From the NCBI GenBank assembly GCA_001704765.1, contig MBFK01000093.1:63955-127954 (forward strand): a stretch of 64,000 nt of DNA, read 5' to 3'. The notes beneath the pieces were generated by a model. The model was not told the DNA's origin and made no database searches. It saw nothing but the letters and a program-made list of their open reading frames with translations. Position 1 is the first letter of the stretch; each line of letters begins with the position of its first letter. Positions 1 to 11,224 of the stretch are shown here, in pieces. A program made the translations under genes and the position numbers. The DNA is from Sinorhizobium shofinae. Its GTDB lineage: Bacteria > Pseudomonadota > Alphaproteobacteria > Rhizobiales > Rhizobiaceae.

Positions 1-1
1 C

Positions 2-1198
2 ACCTATGCGCGCAACATCACGGACGTCGACGACAAGATCAATGCGCGCGCCTTGCGCGACTATCCAGGCCTGCCGCTGAACGAAGCGATCCGGCGCGTC
101 ACCGAGAAGACCGAGACGCAGTTCCTCGAGGACGCCGCGGTGCTCGGCTGCCTTGAGCCGACCGTACAGCCGCGCGCCACCGAGAGCATTGCCGAGATGA
201 TCGAGATCATCGACAAGCTCCTCGCCAAGGGCCATGCCTATCAGGCTGAGGGTGAGGTGCTCTTCGAGACGAAGTCGATGCCGGACTATGGCCAGCTTTC
301 CAGGCGCAATCTGGACGAGCAGCAGGCCGGCGCGCGAGTCGCGGTCGAAGCCCACAAGAAAAACCCTGGCGATTTCGTACTCTGGAAGCTTTCCGAAGAC
401 CATGAGCCGGGCTGGGACAGTCCATGGGGGCGGGGCCGGCCCGGGTGGCACATCGAATGCTCGGCGATGAGCGGGCGTTTTCTCGGCGACGTATTCGACA
501 TTCATGGCGGCGGGCTCGACCTGATCTTTCCGCATCACGAGAACGAGATCGCCCAGTCGCGCTGCGCGCACGGCACCGACGTTATGGCCAACGTCTGGAT
601 GCATAACGGCTTCCTGCAGGTCGAAGGCCGCAAGATGTCGAAGTCCGAGGGCAATTTCGTCACCATTTACGAGCTTCTGCACACGGAGAAGTTCGGCGGC
701 CGCAAATGGCCGGGCGAGGTGCTGAGGCTCGCGATGCTGATGACGCATTATCGCGAGCCGATCGACTTCTCGATCAAACGGCTGGAGGAAGCCGAGCACC
801 TGCTCTCCAGATGGCCGGTGCCGGGTGAGGCGACGGGTGAGGCGGACGCCGCCATTGTGGCTGCACTGGCGGACGACCTCAACACGGTCGCGGCAATCCA
901 GGCGCTGCATGCCCTGGCGCAGAAGGCGTCGGCGGATGCGCAGTACCTCGGCGCCTTCGCCGCGAGCGCCGCGCTCATCGGCGTGCTGCCGAAGGAGATC
1001 GAAGTCGACGAGGCGGTCGTCCAGGAGATCGACGGCCGCGTGCGGGCGCGCCTCGAACTCTTGAAGGCGAAGAACTATGCCGAAGCCGACAGCATCCGCG
1101 CCGATCTCCTGGCCCGAGGCATCCAGCTCAAGGACGGCAAGGATCCGGAAACGGGCGAACGGGTGACCACCTGGGAAGTGAAACGGTCACAGACCTGA
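2..1198 (+). CDS. cysS: Cysteinyl-tRNA synthetase, 3' part (5' end outside window)
   Basis: Class I aminoacyl-tRNA synthetase that charges tRNA-Cys in the cytoplasm. The reading frame is open from base 2, and the first residues ([10 protein letters not shown]) are a conserved CysRS segment, so the gene begins before the window. The zinc-binding region is visible (ECSAMS, then [14 protein letters not shown]), as is the KMSKS catalytic loop at 632-646, and the C-terminal helical domain is complete. About 399 residues are present of a usual 460 or so. The next gene starts 43 bases downstream behind a strong ribosome binding site. Identification is secure; only the N-terminus is missing. Confidence 0.97.
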   Translation, partial: TYARNITDVDDKINARALRDYPGLPLNEAIRRVTEKTETQFLEDAAVLGCLEPTVQPRATESIAEMIEIIDKLLAKGHAYQAEGEVLFETKSMPDYGQLSRRNLDEQQAGARVAVEAHKKNPGDFVLWKLSEDHEPGWDSPWGRGRPGWHIECSAMSGRFLGDVFDIHGGGLDLIFPHHENEIAQSRCAHGTDVMANVWMHNGFLQVEGRKMSKSEGNFVTIYELLHTEKFGGRKWPGEVLRLAMLMTHYREPIDFSIKRLEEAEHLLSRWPVPGEATGEADAAIVAALADDLNTVAAIQALHALAQKASADAQYLGAFAASAALIGVLPKEIEVDEAVVQEIDGRVRARLELLKAKNYAEADSIRADLLARGIQLKDGKDPETGERVTTWEVKRSQT

Positions 1199-1241
1199 CC
1201 ATTGGTGCGCCACGGCGGCACCTTTAGACGAGGAGGAAGAA

Positions 1242-1724
1242 ATGGCTGACGATGTCCGTACCGGCGGATGCCAATGTGGTGCGGTCCGCTTCCGCGTCGA
1301 GGGCAAGCTCGGCGACGCCTCGGTTTGCCATTGCCGCATGTGCCAGAAGGCGAGCGGCAATTTCTATCTGCCGCTCGTTTCGGTGCGCGGGGCGAAAGTC
1401 GCCTGGACGCGGGGCGAGCGCAAGCGGTTCCAGTCATCCAATGCGGTTTGGCGGGGTTTCTGCGGCGATTGCGGCACGCCGCTCACCTTCGAGGCGCCGG
1501 ACGGCATGGCGCTGGCGATTGCCGCATTCGACAGGCCCGAAGGCATCACACCGACGATCCAGTGGGGTAGCGAGGCGAAATTGCCCTATGTCGATCACGT
1601 GCCGAACCTTCCCGCTGAGGAGACGATGGCCGATGTCGATGCGGCTTCTTACCTGGCCGATCTTGTTTCCTATCAGCATCCCGATCATGACACCGAAACG
1701 TGGCCCCCGGAGGAGAGACGATGA
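1242..1724 (+). CDS. GFA family zinc protein, first of three tandem copies
   Basis: 160 residues with the Mss4-like fold of the glutathione-dependent formaldehyde-activating (GFA/CENP-V) family. All expected metal ligands are visible: Cys10 and Cys12 (CQCG), Cys29, Cys31 and Cys34 (CHCRMC), Cys74 and Cys77 (CGDC). The ATG follows a GAGGAGG-type ribosome binding site. Its stop overlaps the ATG of the next paralogue in an ATGA. Family members bind zinc, but a formaldehyde-glutathione activity is disputed and cannot be assigned here. The C-terminus carries a QHPDHDTETWPPEE-type motif found in all three copies. Confidence 0.9.
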   Translation: MADDVRTGGCQCGAVRFRVEGKLGDASVCHCRMCQKASGNFYLPLVSVRGAKVAWTRGERKRFQSSNAVWRGFCGDCGTPLTFEAPDGMALAIAAFDRPEGITPTIQWGSEAKLPYVDHVPNLPAEETMADVDAASYLADLVSYQHPDHDTETWPPEERR

Positions 1725-2193
1725 GTGACGCCGTGCGAACTGGAGGGTGCCAGTGCGGTTCGGTCCGTTTCCGCATCCGCGGCGAGCTCGGGCGCCCGTC
1801 GATCTGCCATTGCCGAATGTGCCAGAAGCAGTTCGGCTCGTTCTTTTCGGCCTTGGTGACAGCTCCGAAGGACGGGGTCGAATGGATGCGCGACGAACCC
1901 AGCTATTTCCAATCCTCCGTCAATATCGATCGCGGCTTTTGCCCGAAATGCGGGACCCCGCTAACCTACCGCCATCCGGGAGGTCTCGAAATCGCGATCG
2001 GCGCCTTCGACGACCGCTCCGATCTAGCGCCGCGGATCCAGGTCAACTACCACGCCCGCCTGCCTTGGGTCGAAACGATCTTCGACCAGCCGGCCCACGA
2101 TGACCAGGACTACTATGCTCGGCAGGAACAGATCATCTCCTTCCAGCATCCCGATCACGAGACCGAGCAATGGCCGCCGGCAGGGGTCTGGGC

Positions 2194-2197
<4 letters not shown>
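1721..2197 (+). CDS. GFA family zinc protein, second tandem copy
   Basis: 158 residues, clearly paralogous to its neighbours, with Cys10, Cys12, Cys29, Cys31, Cys34 and an FCPKC pair. The ATG at 1721 is preferred over an upstream GTG at 1700 because GGAGGAGA lies just before it and it forms an ATGA overlap with the previous stop. The C-terminal motif reads QHPDHETEQWPPAG. Substrate unknown. The tight coupling to two sisters suggests the three products are needed together or form a mixed oligomer, which is inference. Confidence 0.9.
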
Positions 2198-3653
<1,456 letters not shown>

Positions 3654-3696
3654 CGGGATCCCCGCACTGATTTCTAGACCCACATTGGACTGAGCC

Positions 3697-5313
3697 ATGA
3701 CCAAGGAACGCATCTATCTCTTCGACACCACGCTTCGAGACGGGCAGCAGACGCCCGGCATCGACTTTTCCGTCGAGGACAAGATCGCCATCGCGGCCAT
3801 GCTCGACGAATTCGGAATGGACTATGTCGAGGGCGGATACCCGGGGGCCAATCCGACCGACACGGAGTTCTTCACGCAGAAGCGAACGCAGAAGGCCTCC
3901 TTCGTCGCCTTCGGCATGACCAAGCGCGCGGGCGTCTCCGCTTCCAATGACCCTGGCCTCAATGCGCTGCTCGCGGCCAAGAGCGATGCCATCTGTCTCG
4001 TCGCCAAGAGCTGGGACTATCATGTCGAGGTCGCGCTCGGCTGTTCAAACGAGGAAAACCTCGAGAATATCCGCGCCTCCGTCGAGGCGGTGGTCGCCTC
4101 CGGCCGCGAGGCTATGGTCGATTGCGAGCATTTCTTCGACGGCTACAAGGCAAATCCGGCCTATGCGATTGCCTGTGCGAAAACGGCGCTTGAAGCAGGG
4201 GCGCGCTGGGTGGTGCTCTGCGACACCAATGGCGGCACGCAGCCGCCGGAAATCCGCGAGGTCGTTTCGGCCGTGATTGCCTCCGGGGTACCGGGCACCA
4301 GTCTCGGCATCCACGCGCACAACGATACCGGCCAGGCGGTGGCGAACTCGTTGGCCGCGACCGAAGCCGGCGTGCGGCAGATACAGGGGACGCTGAACGG
4401 CATCGGCGAACGCTGCGGCAATGCCAATCTGGTGACGCTGATTGCGACGCTTGCGTTGAAGGAAGCCTATTCGGAGCGCTTCGAGACGACCATCGACGCC
4501 GAGAAGCTGCAGGAGCTGACGACACTTGCCCACGCCTTTGACGAACTCCTCAACCGATCGCCGGATCCGCAGGCGCCCTATGTCGGCGCTTCGGCCTTCG
4601 CCACGAAGGCGGGCATCCATGCCTCGGCACTCCTGAAGGATCCGCGGACCTACGAACATGTCGCGCCCGCGTCGGTCGGCAACCTGCGCAAGGTCATGGT
4701 CTCCGACCAGGGCGGCAAGGCGAACTTCATCAACGCGCTCAAGCGGCGCGGCATCAAAGTCTCGAAGGACGATCCGCGGCTCGACAAGCTGATCGAGATC
4801 GTCAAGGAGCGCGAGGCGACAGGCTATGCCTATGAAGGTGCGGATGCGAGTTTCACGCTGCTCGCCAACCGCATCCTCGGTACCGTCCCCGATTTCTTCC
4901 ATGTGGAAAGCTTCCGGGTCATGGTGGAGCGCCGTTTCGATGCGAACGGCAAGTTGAAGACCGTGTCGGAAGCCGTGGTCAAGGTCATCGTCGACGGTGA
5001 AACGATGATGTCGGTCGCCGAGGGACATGGTCCGGTGAATGCGCTCGACCTTGCTCTCCGCAAGGATCTCGGCAAGTACCAGTCGGAAATCGGCGATCTC
5101 GAACTCGCCGACTACAAGGTGCGCATTCTCAATGGCGGCACCGGGGCCGTCACCCGCGTGCTGATCGAATCGACGGACCGGACGGGCGCGCGCTGGTGGA
5201 CCGTCGGCGTCTCCGACAACATCATCGACGCGTCCTTCCAGGCGCTGATGGACAGTATCGTATACAAGCTGCTCAAGAACCGCGACCAGGTCGGGCTGAT
5301 TGCTGCCGAATAG
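3697..5313 (+). CDS. cimA: Citramalate synthase (LeuA-like, CimA type)
   Basis: 538 residues of the isopropylmalate/homocitrate/citramalate synthase family. The TIM barrel starts with DTTLRDGQQTPG (10-21) and contains the metal-binding GIHAHNDTGQAVANS motif. A C-terminal LeuA-type regulatory/dimerisation domain follows from about residue 390. Length and the GQQTPG variant fit the CimA branch (acetyl-CoA plus pyruvate to citramalate, a threonine-independent route to isoleucine) better than LeuA. Substrate choice is inferred from family resemblance. It lies 43 bases after pip, possibly on its own promoter. Confidence 0.85.
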   Translation: MTKERIYLFDTTLRDGQQTPGIDFSVEDKIAIAAMLDEFGMDYVEGGYPGANPTDTEFFTQKRTQKASFVAFGMTKRAGVSASNDPGLNALLAAKSDAICLVAKSWDYHVEVALGCSNEENLENIRASVEAVVASGREAMVDCEHFFDGYKANPAYAIACAKTALEAGARWVVLCDTNGGTQPPEIREVVSAVIASGVPGTSLGIHAHNDTGQAVANSLAATEAGVRQIQGTLNGIGERCGNANLVTLIATLALKEAYSERFETTIDAEKLQELTTLAHAFDELLNRSPDPQAPYVGASAFATKAGIHASALLKDPRTYEHVAPASVGNLRKVMVSDQGGKANFINALKRRGIKVSKDDPRLDKLIEIVKEREATGYAYEGADASFTLLANRILGTVPDFFHVESFRVMVERRFDANGKLKTVSEAVVKVIVDGETMMSVAEGHGPVNALDLALRKDLGKYQSEIGDLELADYKVRILNGGTGAVTRVLIESTDRTGARWWTVGVSDNIIDASFQALMDSIVYKLLKNRDQVGLIAAE

Positions 5314-5442
5314 CATTCGCGCCACCTTCAACGTCGTTCACGCATCGGTTCACGGAAATGAATTGGTGCATCACCGTTCGTTGGAGTAGGAGGCAAGGAG
5401 GAGGGACGGCAGTTCTCCGCCGATGACTGGCCGTCGATTGAG

Positions 5443-5478
5443 ACCGGAGCGGTCCCCGCTTGGCTCCGGTTGAGTTTT
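5443..5478 (+). terminator. Possible terminator after cimA
   Basis: Inverted repeat ACCGGAGC (5443-5450) and GCTCCGGT (5463-5470) with a 12-base loop, followed by TGAGTTTT. It lies between cimA and the rarD-like gene. The loop is large and the T run short, so this is tentative. Confidence 0.4.
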
Positions 5479-5491
5479 CAGGATCAAGGTC

Positions 5492-6430
5492 ATGGCCGAG
5501 CCGAACGCGAAACAGCCCGCCGAGAATACCGATTCCGCGAGAGGATTCGCCTTCGCGCTGACAGCCTATCTGCTCTGGGGTTTCCTGCCCTTCTTCATGA
5601 AAGCCGTGGCGCACATCCCTGCGGCCGAAGTCGTCGCGCACCGCATCGTCTGGTCAGTGCCGCTCGCCGGCCTCGTTCTTCTGTGGCTTGGCCGCACGCA
5701 GGAGATCAAGACCGCGTTGCGCTCGCCGCGCATGCTGAAGATGGCGACGCTGACGGCCGCCCTCATCACAGTCAACTGGGGCATCTATGTCTGGGCGATC
5801 GGTGCCGGCCGGGCGATCGAGACGGCACTCGGCTACTACATCAACCCGCTGTTCTCGATTTTCCTGGGGGCTCTCCTGCTCAAGGAAAGACCGAATCAGG
5901 CGCAGATGGTGGCGATCGCGCTCGCCGCGCTGGCAGTCGCCGTACTCGCCTTCGACGCCGGTGGCCTGCCCTGGGTTTCGATCGGGCTTTGCATCTCCTG
6001 GGGCTTTTACGCCTTCTTCCGCAAGACGCTGCCGATCGGGCCGAATCAGGGCTTTTTCCTCGAGGTGATTCTGCTCAGCGTCCCGGCGATCGGCTACATC
6101 ATTTGGCTCGAAGCAACGGGACAGGGGCACTTCGGCGACACAAACATGACAGACGTCGTCCTCCTTCTGTCCTGCGGTCTCGTGACGGCGGTGCCGCTGA
6201 TGATCTATGCCAATGGCGCGAAGCTCTTGCGGCTCTCGACCATCGGCATCATGCAATATATCGCTCCGACGATGATCTTCGTGATCGCCGTCTTCGTGTT
6301 CCACGAGCCCTTCGGCGTCGCGAAACTCATCGCTTTCGCGCTGATCTGGGCAGCGCTCTTCATCTATTCGGGAGCGATGCTGGCCGAAAGCAGGGCCCGT
6401 CGCGCCGCTCAGCCGACGCCGGCGGAATAG
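5492..6430 (+). CDS. rarD: RarD-like EamA family permease
   Basis: 312-residue integral membrane protein of the DMT superfamily, with about ten hydrophobic segments arranged as two EamA repeats. The N-terminus (AFALTAYLLWGFLPFFMKAV) and TVNWGIYVWAIGAGR are typical of the RarD branch. RarD was named from chloramphenicol sensitivity in Pseudomonas; its transported substrate is not known. The C-terminal tail is short and hydrophilic. The stop lies one base from the stop of the convergent LOG gene, leaving no room for a terminator. Confidence 0.85.
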   Translation: MAEPNAKQPAENTDSARGFAFALTAYLLWGFLPFFMKAVAHIPAAEVVAHRIVWSVPLAGLVLLWLGRTQEIKTALRSPRMLKMATLTAALITVNWGIYVWAIGAGRAIETALGYYINPLFSIFLGALLLKERPNQAQMVAIALAALAVAVLAFDAGGLPWVSIGLCISWGFYAFFRKTLPIGPNQGFFLEVILLSVPAIGYIIWLEATGQGHFGDTNMTDVVLLLSCGLVTAVPLMIYANGAKLLRLSTIGIMQYIAPTMIFVIAVFVFHEPFGVAKLIAFALIWAALFIYSGAMLAESRARRAAQPTPAE

Positions 6431-6431
6431 T

Positions 6432-7049
6432 TCAGAGTTTGGAGATTATCTCGGTTACGCCCTCGCGACCGTTCGCGGCGGCGGAGGCCAGAATGCCGGG
6501 AACGATGTCTTCGACCCGGTCGATCACCAGCGGCTGAACCAGGTGGGCCGTGTGGACGAAGCCTTGCTCGCGCATGTGCTGCAGGAGTTCGAGCATCGGG
6601 GCCCAGAAGCCGTTGATATTGCCGAACACCATTGGCTTGCGGTGACGGCCGAGCTGCGCCCAGGTCATGATCTCGACGATCTCCTCGAGCGTGCCGATGC
6701 CGCCGGGCAGCGCTATGAAGGCGTCGGCGCGCTCGAACATCGCGTGCTTGCGCTCGTGCATGTCGCCCGTGACGATGAGCTCGTTGAGCTGGCCGAGTGA
6801 GTGGCGGGTCGCTTCCTTGTCCATCAGGAATTCGGGAATGATGCCGGTGACGTGACCGCCGGCCGAAAGCACGCCGCTCGCCACTGCACCCATGATCCCG
6901 CGTGTACCGCCGCCATAGACGAGCTGCAGACCATGATCGGCGATCGATTTGCCGAGAATACGCCCCGCCTCGATATGCGCGGGATCGCGTCCGGGCTGCG
7001 AACCGCAATAGACGCAGACGGATCGAATCGGGGTAGGATGCTTGCTCAT
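6432..7049 (-). CDS. LOG family cytokinin riboside 5'-monophosphate phosphoribohydrolase
   Basis: About 205 residues of the TIGR00730/LOG Rossmann family. The nucleotide-binding motif PGGIGTLEE and the N-terminal SVCVYCGSQPG are visible. Family enzymes hydrolyse nucleoside 5'-monophosphates such as AMP or isopentenyladenine ribotide to the free base, so in a plant-associated rhizobium a role in cytokinin release is possible but unproven. The start is ambiguous: ATG at 7049 gives the usual N-terminus, ATG at 7064 adds five residues, and neither has a strong ribosome binding site. Confidence 0.88.
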   Translation of the reverse strand: MSKHPTPIRSVCVYCGSQPGRDPAHIEAGRILGKSIADHGLQLVYGGGTRGIMGAVASGVLSAGGHVTGIIPEFLMDKEATRHSLGQLNELIVTGDMHERKHAMFERADAFIALPGGIGTLEEIVEIMTWAQLGRHRKPMVFGNINGFWAPMLELLQHMREQGFVHTAHLVQPLVIDRVEDIVPGILASAAANGREGVTEIISKL

Positions 7050-7291
7050 GAAGGCAAAAGACATTGCAGCAAAGCACGGGTCAAGGAAAATGCGCGAAAT
7101 CCCGTCGCGGTGATGCTTGCGTCCGCAGTCGAACCTTGTGTCCAACTACAGGAAACGTTAGCAATTTCAGCAATACATTGAAGAATTCGGACGGGCGACC
7201 GCCGTTGCGCTATAATGCATCAACGGCTTGCGCGTTGTAAGTCGATGAAGGGGCATGTGCGGAGCACCGCTCCGCTCCTGTGGAGAGTGGC

Positions 7292-9016
7292 ATGATAAAG
7301 AACAAGGCCAGCTGGGTGGCCCTCGGCGTGCTGGCGATTGCGACCGCATTGATGGTCTTCGTGGTTCAGCCGAACCTGAATCTGAATGACGATGACAAGG
7401 ATCAGACCGCGCAACCCGCGACAAGCGGCAGTGAGACTGCAGGGGCTTCGCCGACCGCCAAGGTCGAAGGCGCTTCGAGCACCGCGCAAGGTGCGGCCAC
7501 GGAGCAGGCGGCCGCGACCGCCGCCGGCACCGCTCCCGGTGCGGCCAATGCGCCCACCGATTGGACCGTTCCCGGGTTTGACCTTCTTCGCGTCGAGCCG
7601 GACGGGTCGACCGTTGTCGCCGGTCGTGCCCAGCCGGGTACGAAGCTTGAGATTCTGAGCGGCGATACCGTTGTTGGCACGGCCGATGTCAACGCCGCCG
7701 GGGACTTCGCTGCCGTCTTCGACAAGCCACTTGCTGCAGGAGACCACCAGCTGACGCTCAGAAGTGTCGGTGCCGGCGGCGCCAGCAAGATCTCAGAAGA
7801 GGTCGCGACCGTTTCCGTGCCGAAGGAACCTGGCGGGCAACTGCTGGCGATGGTCTCCAAGCCGGGCGAGGCGAGCCGGCTGATCACCACGCCGAAGACC
7901 GAGGCCAAGCCGACCGAGACTGCCGCCGCGCCCGCCACGCAGAACGGCGTGACGGAGGCGGCGCCTGCGATGCAGGCCCCCTCCAATATCGTGCCGGGGC
8001 TGCAGGTGACGGCCGTGGAGATCGAAGGCAAGAGGATATTCGTTGCCGGCAACGCGAAACCCGGAGCACTGGTGCGCATCTATGCCGACGACAAGCTCGT
8101 CGGTGAGATGAAGGCGGACGACAAGGGGCACTTCGTCGTCGATGGCTCGGTTGACCTCACCGTCGGCAGCCACATCATCCGCGCGGACATGATGAGCGAG
8201 GACGCCATCAAGGTAGCGATGCGCGCCTCCGTGCCTTTCGACAGGCCGGCCGGCGCGCAGGTCGCCGCGATTGCCGGTTCCTCCGCGGACTCCGGTGCTG
8301 CTGGACTCGATGGCCTGAGGACTGAAGCAGGCAAGGCGCTCGCCCTGTTGAGGGGACTCTTTGCCGATGGCAAGCAGCCCTCCGCCGAGCAGCTCGCCGC
8401 CGCTCGTTCGGCAACGGAATTTGCGCTGAAGTCGCTTTCCGAGTTCAAGCCGGCCGACAGTTCCGATGCGGCGCAGACGGCAGCGGCGGCCGAGGCTTCC
8501 AAGGCAGCCGCCGAGGCTCTGAAGCTTCTGAGAAACTCGCCGCAGGACCCGACAAGCGTCGTCGCGACGCTGGGCAAGGTTGATGGGGTCATCGGACCTG
8601 CCTTGCCGCAACAGGCGGGTGGGACTGCGATCGCGGCCTCTGCCAAGACTCAGGCCACGGCGAGCGACGCGCTGGAACCGCCGAAGCCCGAGAGCGCGAC
8701 GAATGCCGCAACTCAGCCTTCGAGCGAGCAGATCGCCGCATCCCCCCCGGCTGACGCGCAGCCTGCAACGATCGAGCAGGCGCCGCTCAAGGAAAGCAAG
8801 GAATCCGTGATCATCCGCCGCGGCGATACGCTCTGGCAGATTTCGCGTCGCGTCTATGGCGCGGGCGTGCGTTACACGACGATCTATCTCGCCAACCGCA
8901 AACAGATCGACAATCCCGACCTGATCCGTCCCGGCCAGGTGTTCGGGGTTCCGAACGAGGCTCTCTCCGACGAGGAAGCGCGGGAGATCCATCGCAAGCG
9001 CGTAAGACACGAATAA
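7292..9016 (+). CDS. LysM domain envelope protein with two Ig-like repeats
   Basis: 574 residues from ATG 7292 (GGAGAG just upstream). One N-terminal transmembrane or signal-anchor segment (about 10-27) is followed by an Ala/Thr/Gly-rich linker. Two related beta domains then begin VPGFDLLRVEPDG and VPGLQVTAVEIEG and contain AGRAQPGTKLEI and AGNAKPGALVRI; these look like bacterial Ig-like repeats. A helical Ala-rich region follows, then a C-terminal LysM domain (about 506-556, RRGDTLWQISRRVYGAG). Likely an inner-membrane-anchored periplasmic protein that binds peptidoglycan. Exact function unknown. Confidence 0.85.
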   Translation: MIKNKASWVALGVLAIATALMVFVVQPNLNLNDDDKDQTAQPATSGSETAGASPTAKVEGASSTAQGAATEQAAATAAGTAPGAANAPTDWTVPGFDLLRVEPDGSTVVAGRAQPGTKLEILSGDTVVGTADVNAAGDFAAVFDKPLAAGDHQLTLRSVGAGGASKISEEVATVSVPKEPGGQLLAMVSKPGEASRLITTPKTEAKPTETAAAPATQNGVTEAAPAMQAPSNIVPGLQVTAVEIEGKRIFVAGNAKPGALVRIYADDKLVGEMKADDKGHFVVDGSVDLTVGSHIIRADMMSEDAIKVAMRASVPFDRPAGAQVAAIAGSSADSGAAGLDGLRTEAGKALALLRGLFADGKQPSAEQLAAARSATEFALKSLSEFKPADSSDAAQTAAAAEASKAAAEALKLLRNSPQDPTSVVATLGKVDGVIGPALPQQAGGTAIAASAKTQATASDALEPPKPESATNAATQPSSEQIAASPPADAQPATIEQAPLKESKESVIIRRGDTLWQISRRVYGAGVRYTTIYLANRKQIDNPDLIRPGQVFGVPNEALSDEEAREIHRKRVRHE

Positions 9017-9027
9017 TTGTCCTCCTT

Positions 9028-9050
9028 CCACCGCAATTCCATTGCGGTGG
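9028..9050. repeat. Inverted repeat downstream of LysM gene
   Basis: Perfect 10-bp stem CCACCGCAAT / ATTGCGGTGG with a 3-base loop, 11 bases after the LysM stop codon. No T run follows on either strand, so it may be an mRNA 3'-end stabiliser or part of a double terminator with the hairpin at 9080. Confidence 0.55.
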
Positions 9051-9079
9051 CGCGGGGGTAGACCTATCTGTAAGGAAAC

Positions 9080-9107
9080 GCGGCGTCTTCAAAGGACGCC
9101 GCTTTTC
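9080..9107 (+). terminator. Rho-independent terminator after LysM gene
   Basis: Stem GCGGCGTC (9080-9087) / GACGCCGC (9095-9102) with a 7-base loop, followed by TTTT. It is the best terminator between the LysM gene and the ABC exporter. Confidence 0.75.
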
Positions 9108-9223
9108 ATTGAGCTGTAAGGGAATCGCGGACGAGCTTGAGCGGTATCCCGACCTCTCGGTTGACGGTGGAGTCGCGCGCGTTCGGCATCGCCGTGATCC
9201 AATAGCATTGGAAGCAGACACAC

Positions 9224-11116
9224 GTGGCACCCCAGAACCAGAAGAAGACGGTTTCCGCCGATGCCGCCAATCCGTTGGGTACGATCAGCAATCTCTGGCC
9301 CTATATGTGGCCGGCCGAGCGTCCCGATCTCAAGCTTCGGGTCATTTGGGCGACAGTCATCCTTGTCGCCGCCAAGGTTGTCCTTGTTCTCGTTCCCTAT
9401 TTCTTCAAATGGGCGACGGATGCGCTGAACAATAAACCGGACGCACTCGGCTTCCTGCCGCAATTCCTGACCGGAGCCGTCATGCTGGTGCTCGCCTACA
9501 ATCTGGCGCGCCTGCTGCAGTCCGGCCTCAACCAATTGCGCGACGCCCTTTTTGCAAGTGTCGGCCAGCACGCCGTGCGGCAGCTTGCCTACAGAACCTT
9601 CGTCCACATGCATCAGCTGTCGCTGCGCTTCCATCTGGAGCGGCGCACCGGCGGGCTCTCGCGCATCATCGAGCGGGGCACCAAGGGCATCGAGACGATC
9701 GTTCGCTTCACGATCCTGAACAGCGTCCCGACATTGATCGAGTTTGTGCTGACGGCGGTGATCTTCTGGTGGGGTTACGGCTTCAGCTATCTCCTCGTCA
9801 CCGCCATCACCGTCTGGCTGTACATCTGGTTCACCGTGCGCGCCAGCGACTGGCGGATCGCCATTCGCAGGTCGATGAACGACAGCGACACCGATGCGAA
9901 CACCAAGGCGATCGATTCGCTGCTCAACTTCGAGACCGTCAAATATTTCGGCAATGAAGAGATGGAGGCGAAGCGCTTCGACAAGTCGATGGAGCGCTAC
10001 GAACGCGCCGCCACCCAGGTCTGGACCTCTCTCGGCTGGCTGAACTTCGGCCAGGCGCTGATATTCGGGGCCGGCACGGCCGTGATGATGACCATCTCGG
10101 CGTTCGCCGTGAAAAGCGGCGAGCAGACCATCGGCGACTTCGTCTTCATCAACGCGATGCTGATCCAGCTTGCCATTCCGCTGAACTTCATCGGTTTCGT
10201 CTATCGCGAAATCCGTCAGGGGCTGACGGACATCGAACACATGTTCGATCTCCTCGACGTTGAAGCGGAAGTGGTCGATCGGCCGGATGCGAAGGAACTC
10301 GAGATCGAGCGCGGCGCGATCACCTTTAAGGACGTGCATTTCGCCTATGATCCAGCCCGTCCCATCCTCAAGGGAATTTCCCTCGAGGTGCCCGCCGGCA
10401 AGACGGTGGCGGTCGTCGGTCCTTCCGGGGCCGGCAAGTCCACCCTGTCGCGGCTGCTCTACCGATTCTACGACGTTCAGCGGGGATCGATTACCGTCGA
10501 TGGTCAGGATGTGCGCGGCGTCACCCAGAACAGCCTGCGTGCCGCGATCGGCATGGTTCCCCAGGATACCGTGCTTTTCAATGACACGATCGCCTACAAC
10601 ATCCGCTACGGCCGAATGGAGGCCCCGGATGCCGAGGTCGAGGCAGCCGCCGAGGCGGCGCAGATCGCCGACTTCATCCGTGGCTTGCCGGAGGGCTATC
10701 GAGCAATGGTCGGTGAGCGTGGCCTGAAGCTTTCAGGCGGCGAAAAGCAGCGCGTCGCGATAGCGCGGACGATCCTAAAGGCACCGCCGATCCTGATCCT
10801 CGACGAGGCGACCTCCGCGCTCGACACGAAGACGGAGCAGGAAATCCAGGCGGCACTCGACGTCGTGTCGCGCAATCGCACCACGCTCGTGATCGCGCAT
10901 CGCCTGTCGACCGTCATCAACGCCGATGAGATCATCGTGCTTAAGGACGGCGTCATTGCCGAACGGGGCACGCATGGCGAACTGATCGACCGTGATGGCC
11001 TCTACGCATCCATGTGGAGCCGCCAGCGCGAGGCAACGCAGGCGGAGGAGCAATTGAAGCGGGTGCGCGAGCGCGACGATCTCGGTATCGTCGATCGCGG
11101 CGCGCCGGCGGCCTGA
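9224..11116 (+). CDS. Atm1-like ABC exporter (fused permease and ATPase)
   Basis: 630-residue half-transporter. An N-terminal six-helix transmembrane domain (about 30-330) precedes an ATPase domain with Walker [10 protein letters not shown] (about 399), signature LSGGEKQR (about 502) and Walker B ILILDEATSALD (about 522). The membrane segment FHLERRTGGLSRIIERGTKG and NFETVKYFGNEE are characteristic of the Atm1/ABCB7 branch, which exports glutathione-linked sulfur or heavy-metal species. The start is GTG at 9224 with only a weak ribosome binding site. It acts as a homodimer in the inner membrane by family analogy. Confidence 0.9.
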   Translation: MAPQNQKKTVSADAANPLGTISNLWPYMWPAERPDLKLRVIWATVILVAAKVVLVLVPYFFKWATDALNNKPDALGFLPQFLTGAVMLVLAYNLARLLQSGLNQLRDALFASVGQHAVRQLAYRTFVHMHQLSLRFHLERRTGGLSRIIERGTKGIETIVRFTILNSVPTLIEFVLTAVIFWWGYGFSYLLVTAITVWLYIWFTVRASDWRIAIRRSMNDSDTDANTKAIDSLLNFETVKYFGNEEMEAKRFDKSMERYERAATQVWTSLGWLNFGQALIFGAGTAVMMTISAFAVKSGEQTIGDFVFINAMLIQLAIPLNFIGFVYREIRQGLTDIEHMFDLLDVEAEVVDRPDAKELEIERGAITFKDVHFAYDPARPILKGISLEVPAGKTVAVVGPSGAGKSTLSRLLYRFYDVQRGSITVDGQDVRGVTQNSLRAAIGMVPQDTVLFNDTIAYNIRYGRMEAPDAEVEAAAEAAQIADFIRGLPEGYRAMVGERGLKLSGGEKQRVAIARTILKAPPILILDEATSALDTKTEQEIQAALDVVSRNRTTLVIAHRLSTVINADEIIVLKDGVIAERGTHGELIDRDGLYASMWSRQREATQAEEQLKRVRERDDLGIVDRGAPAA

Positions 11117-11224
11117 CGAGGGTCACCGCGGGCCGCGTCGTCGTAACCGTCATTTGGCGTTCGGCGTTGCCGGGCCCTCGAATTCGCGCTAGTTCACGTT
11201 CCGCGTCATATCTGGAGTAAGTTC

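Noticed and set aside
4045..5331. 428-residue minus-strand reading frame opposite cimA
   Set aside because: Shadow of the high-GC coding strand; low-complexity, no recognised domain, and cimA is certain.
7211..7216. TATAAT upstream of the LysM gene
   Set aside because: No acceptable -35 at 16-18 bases; not called as a promoter.
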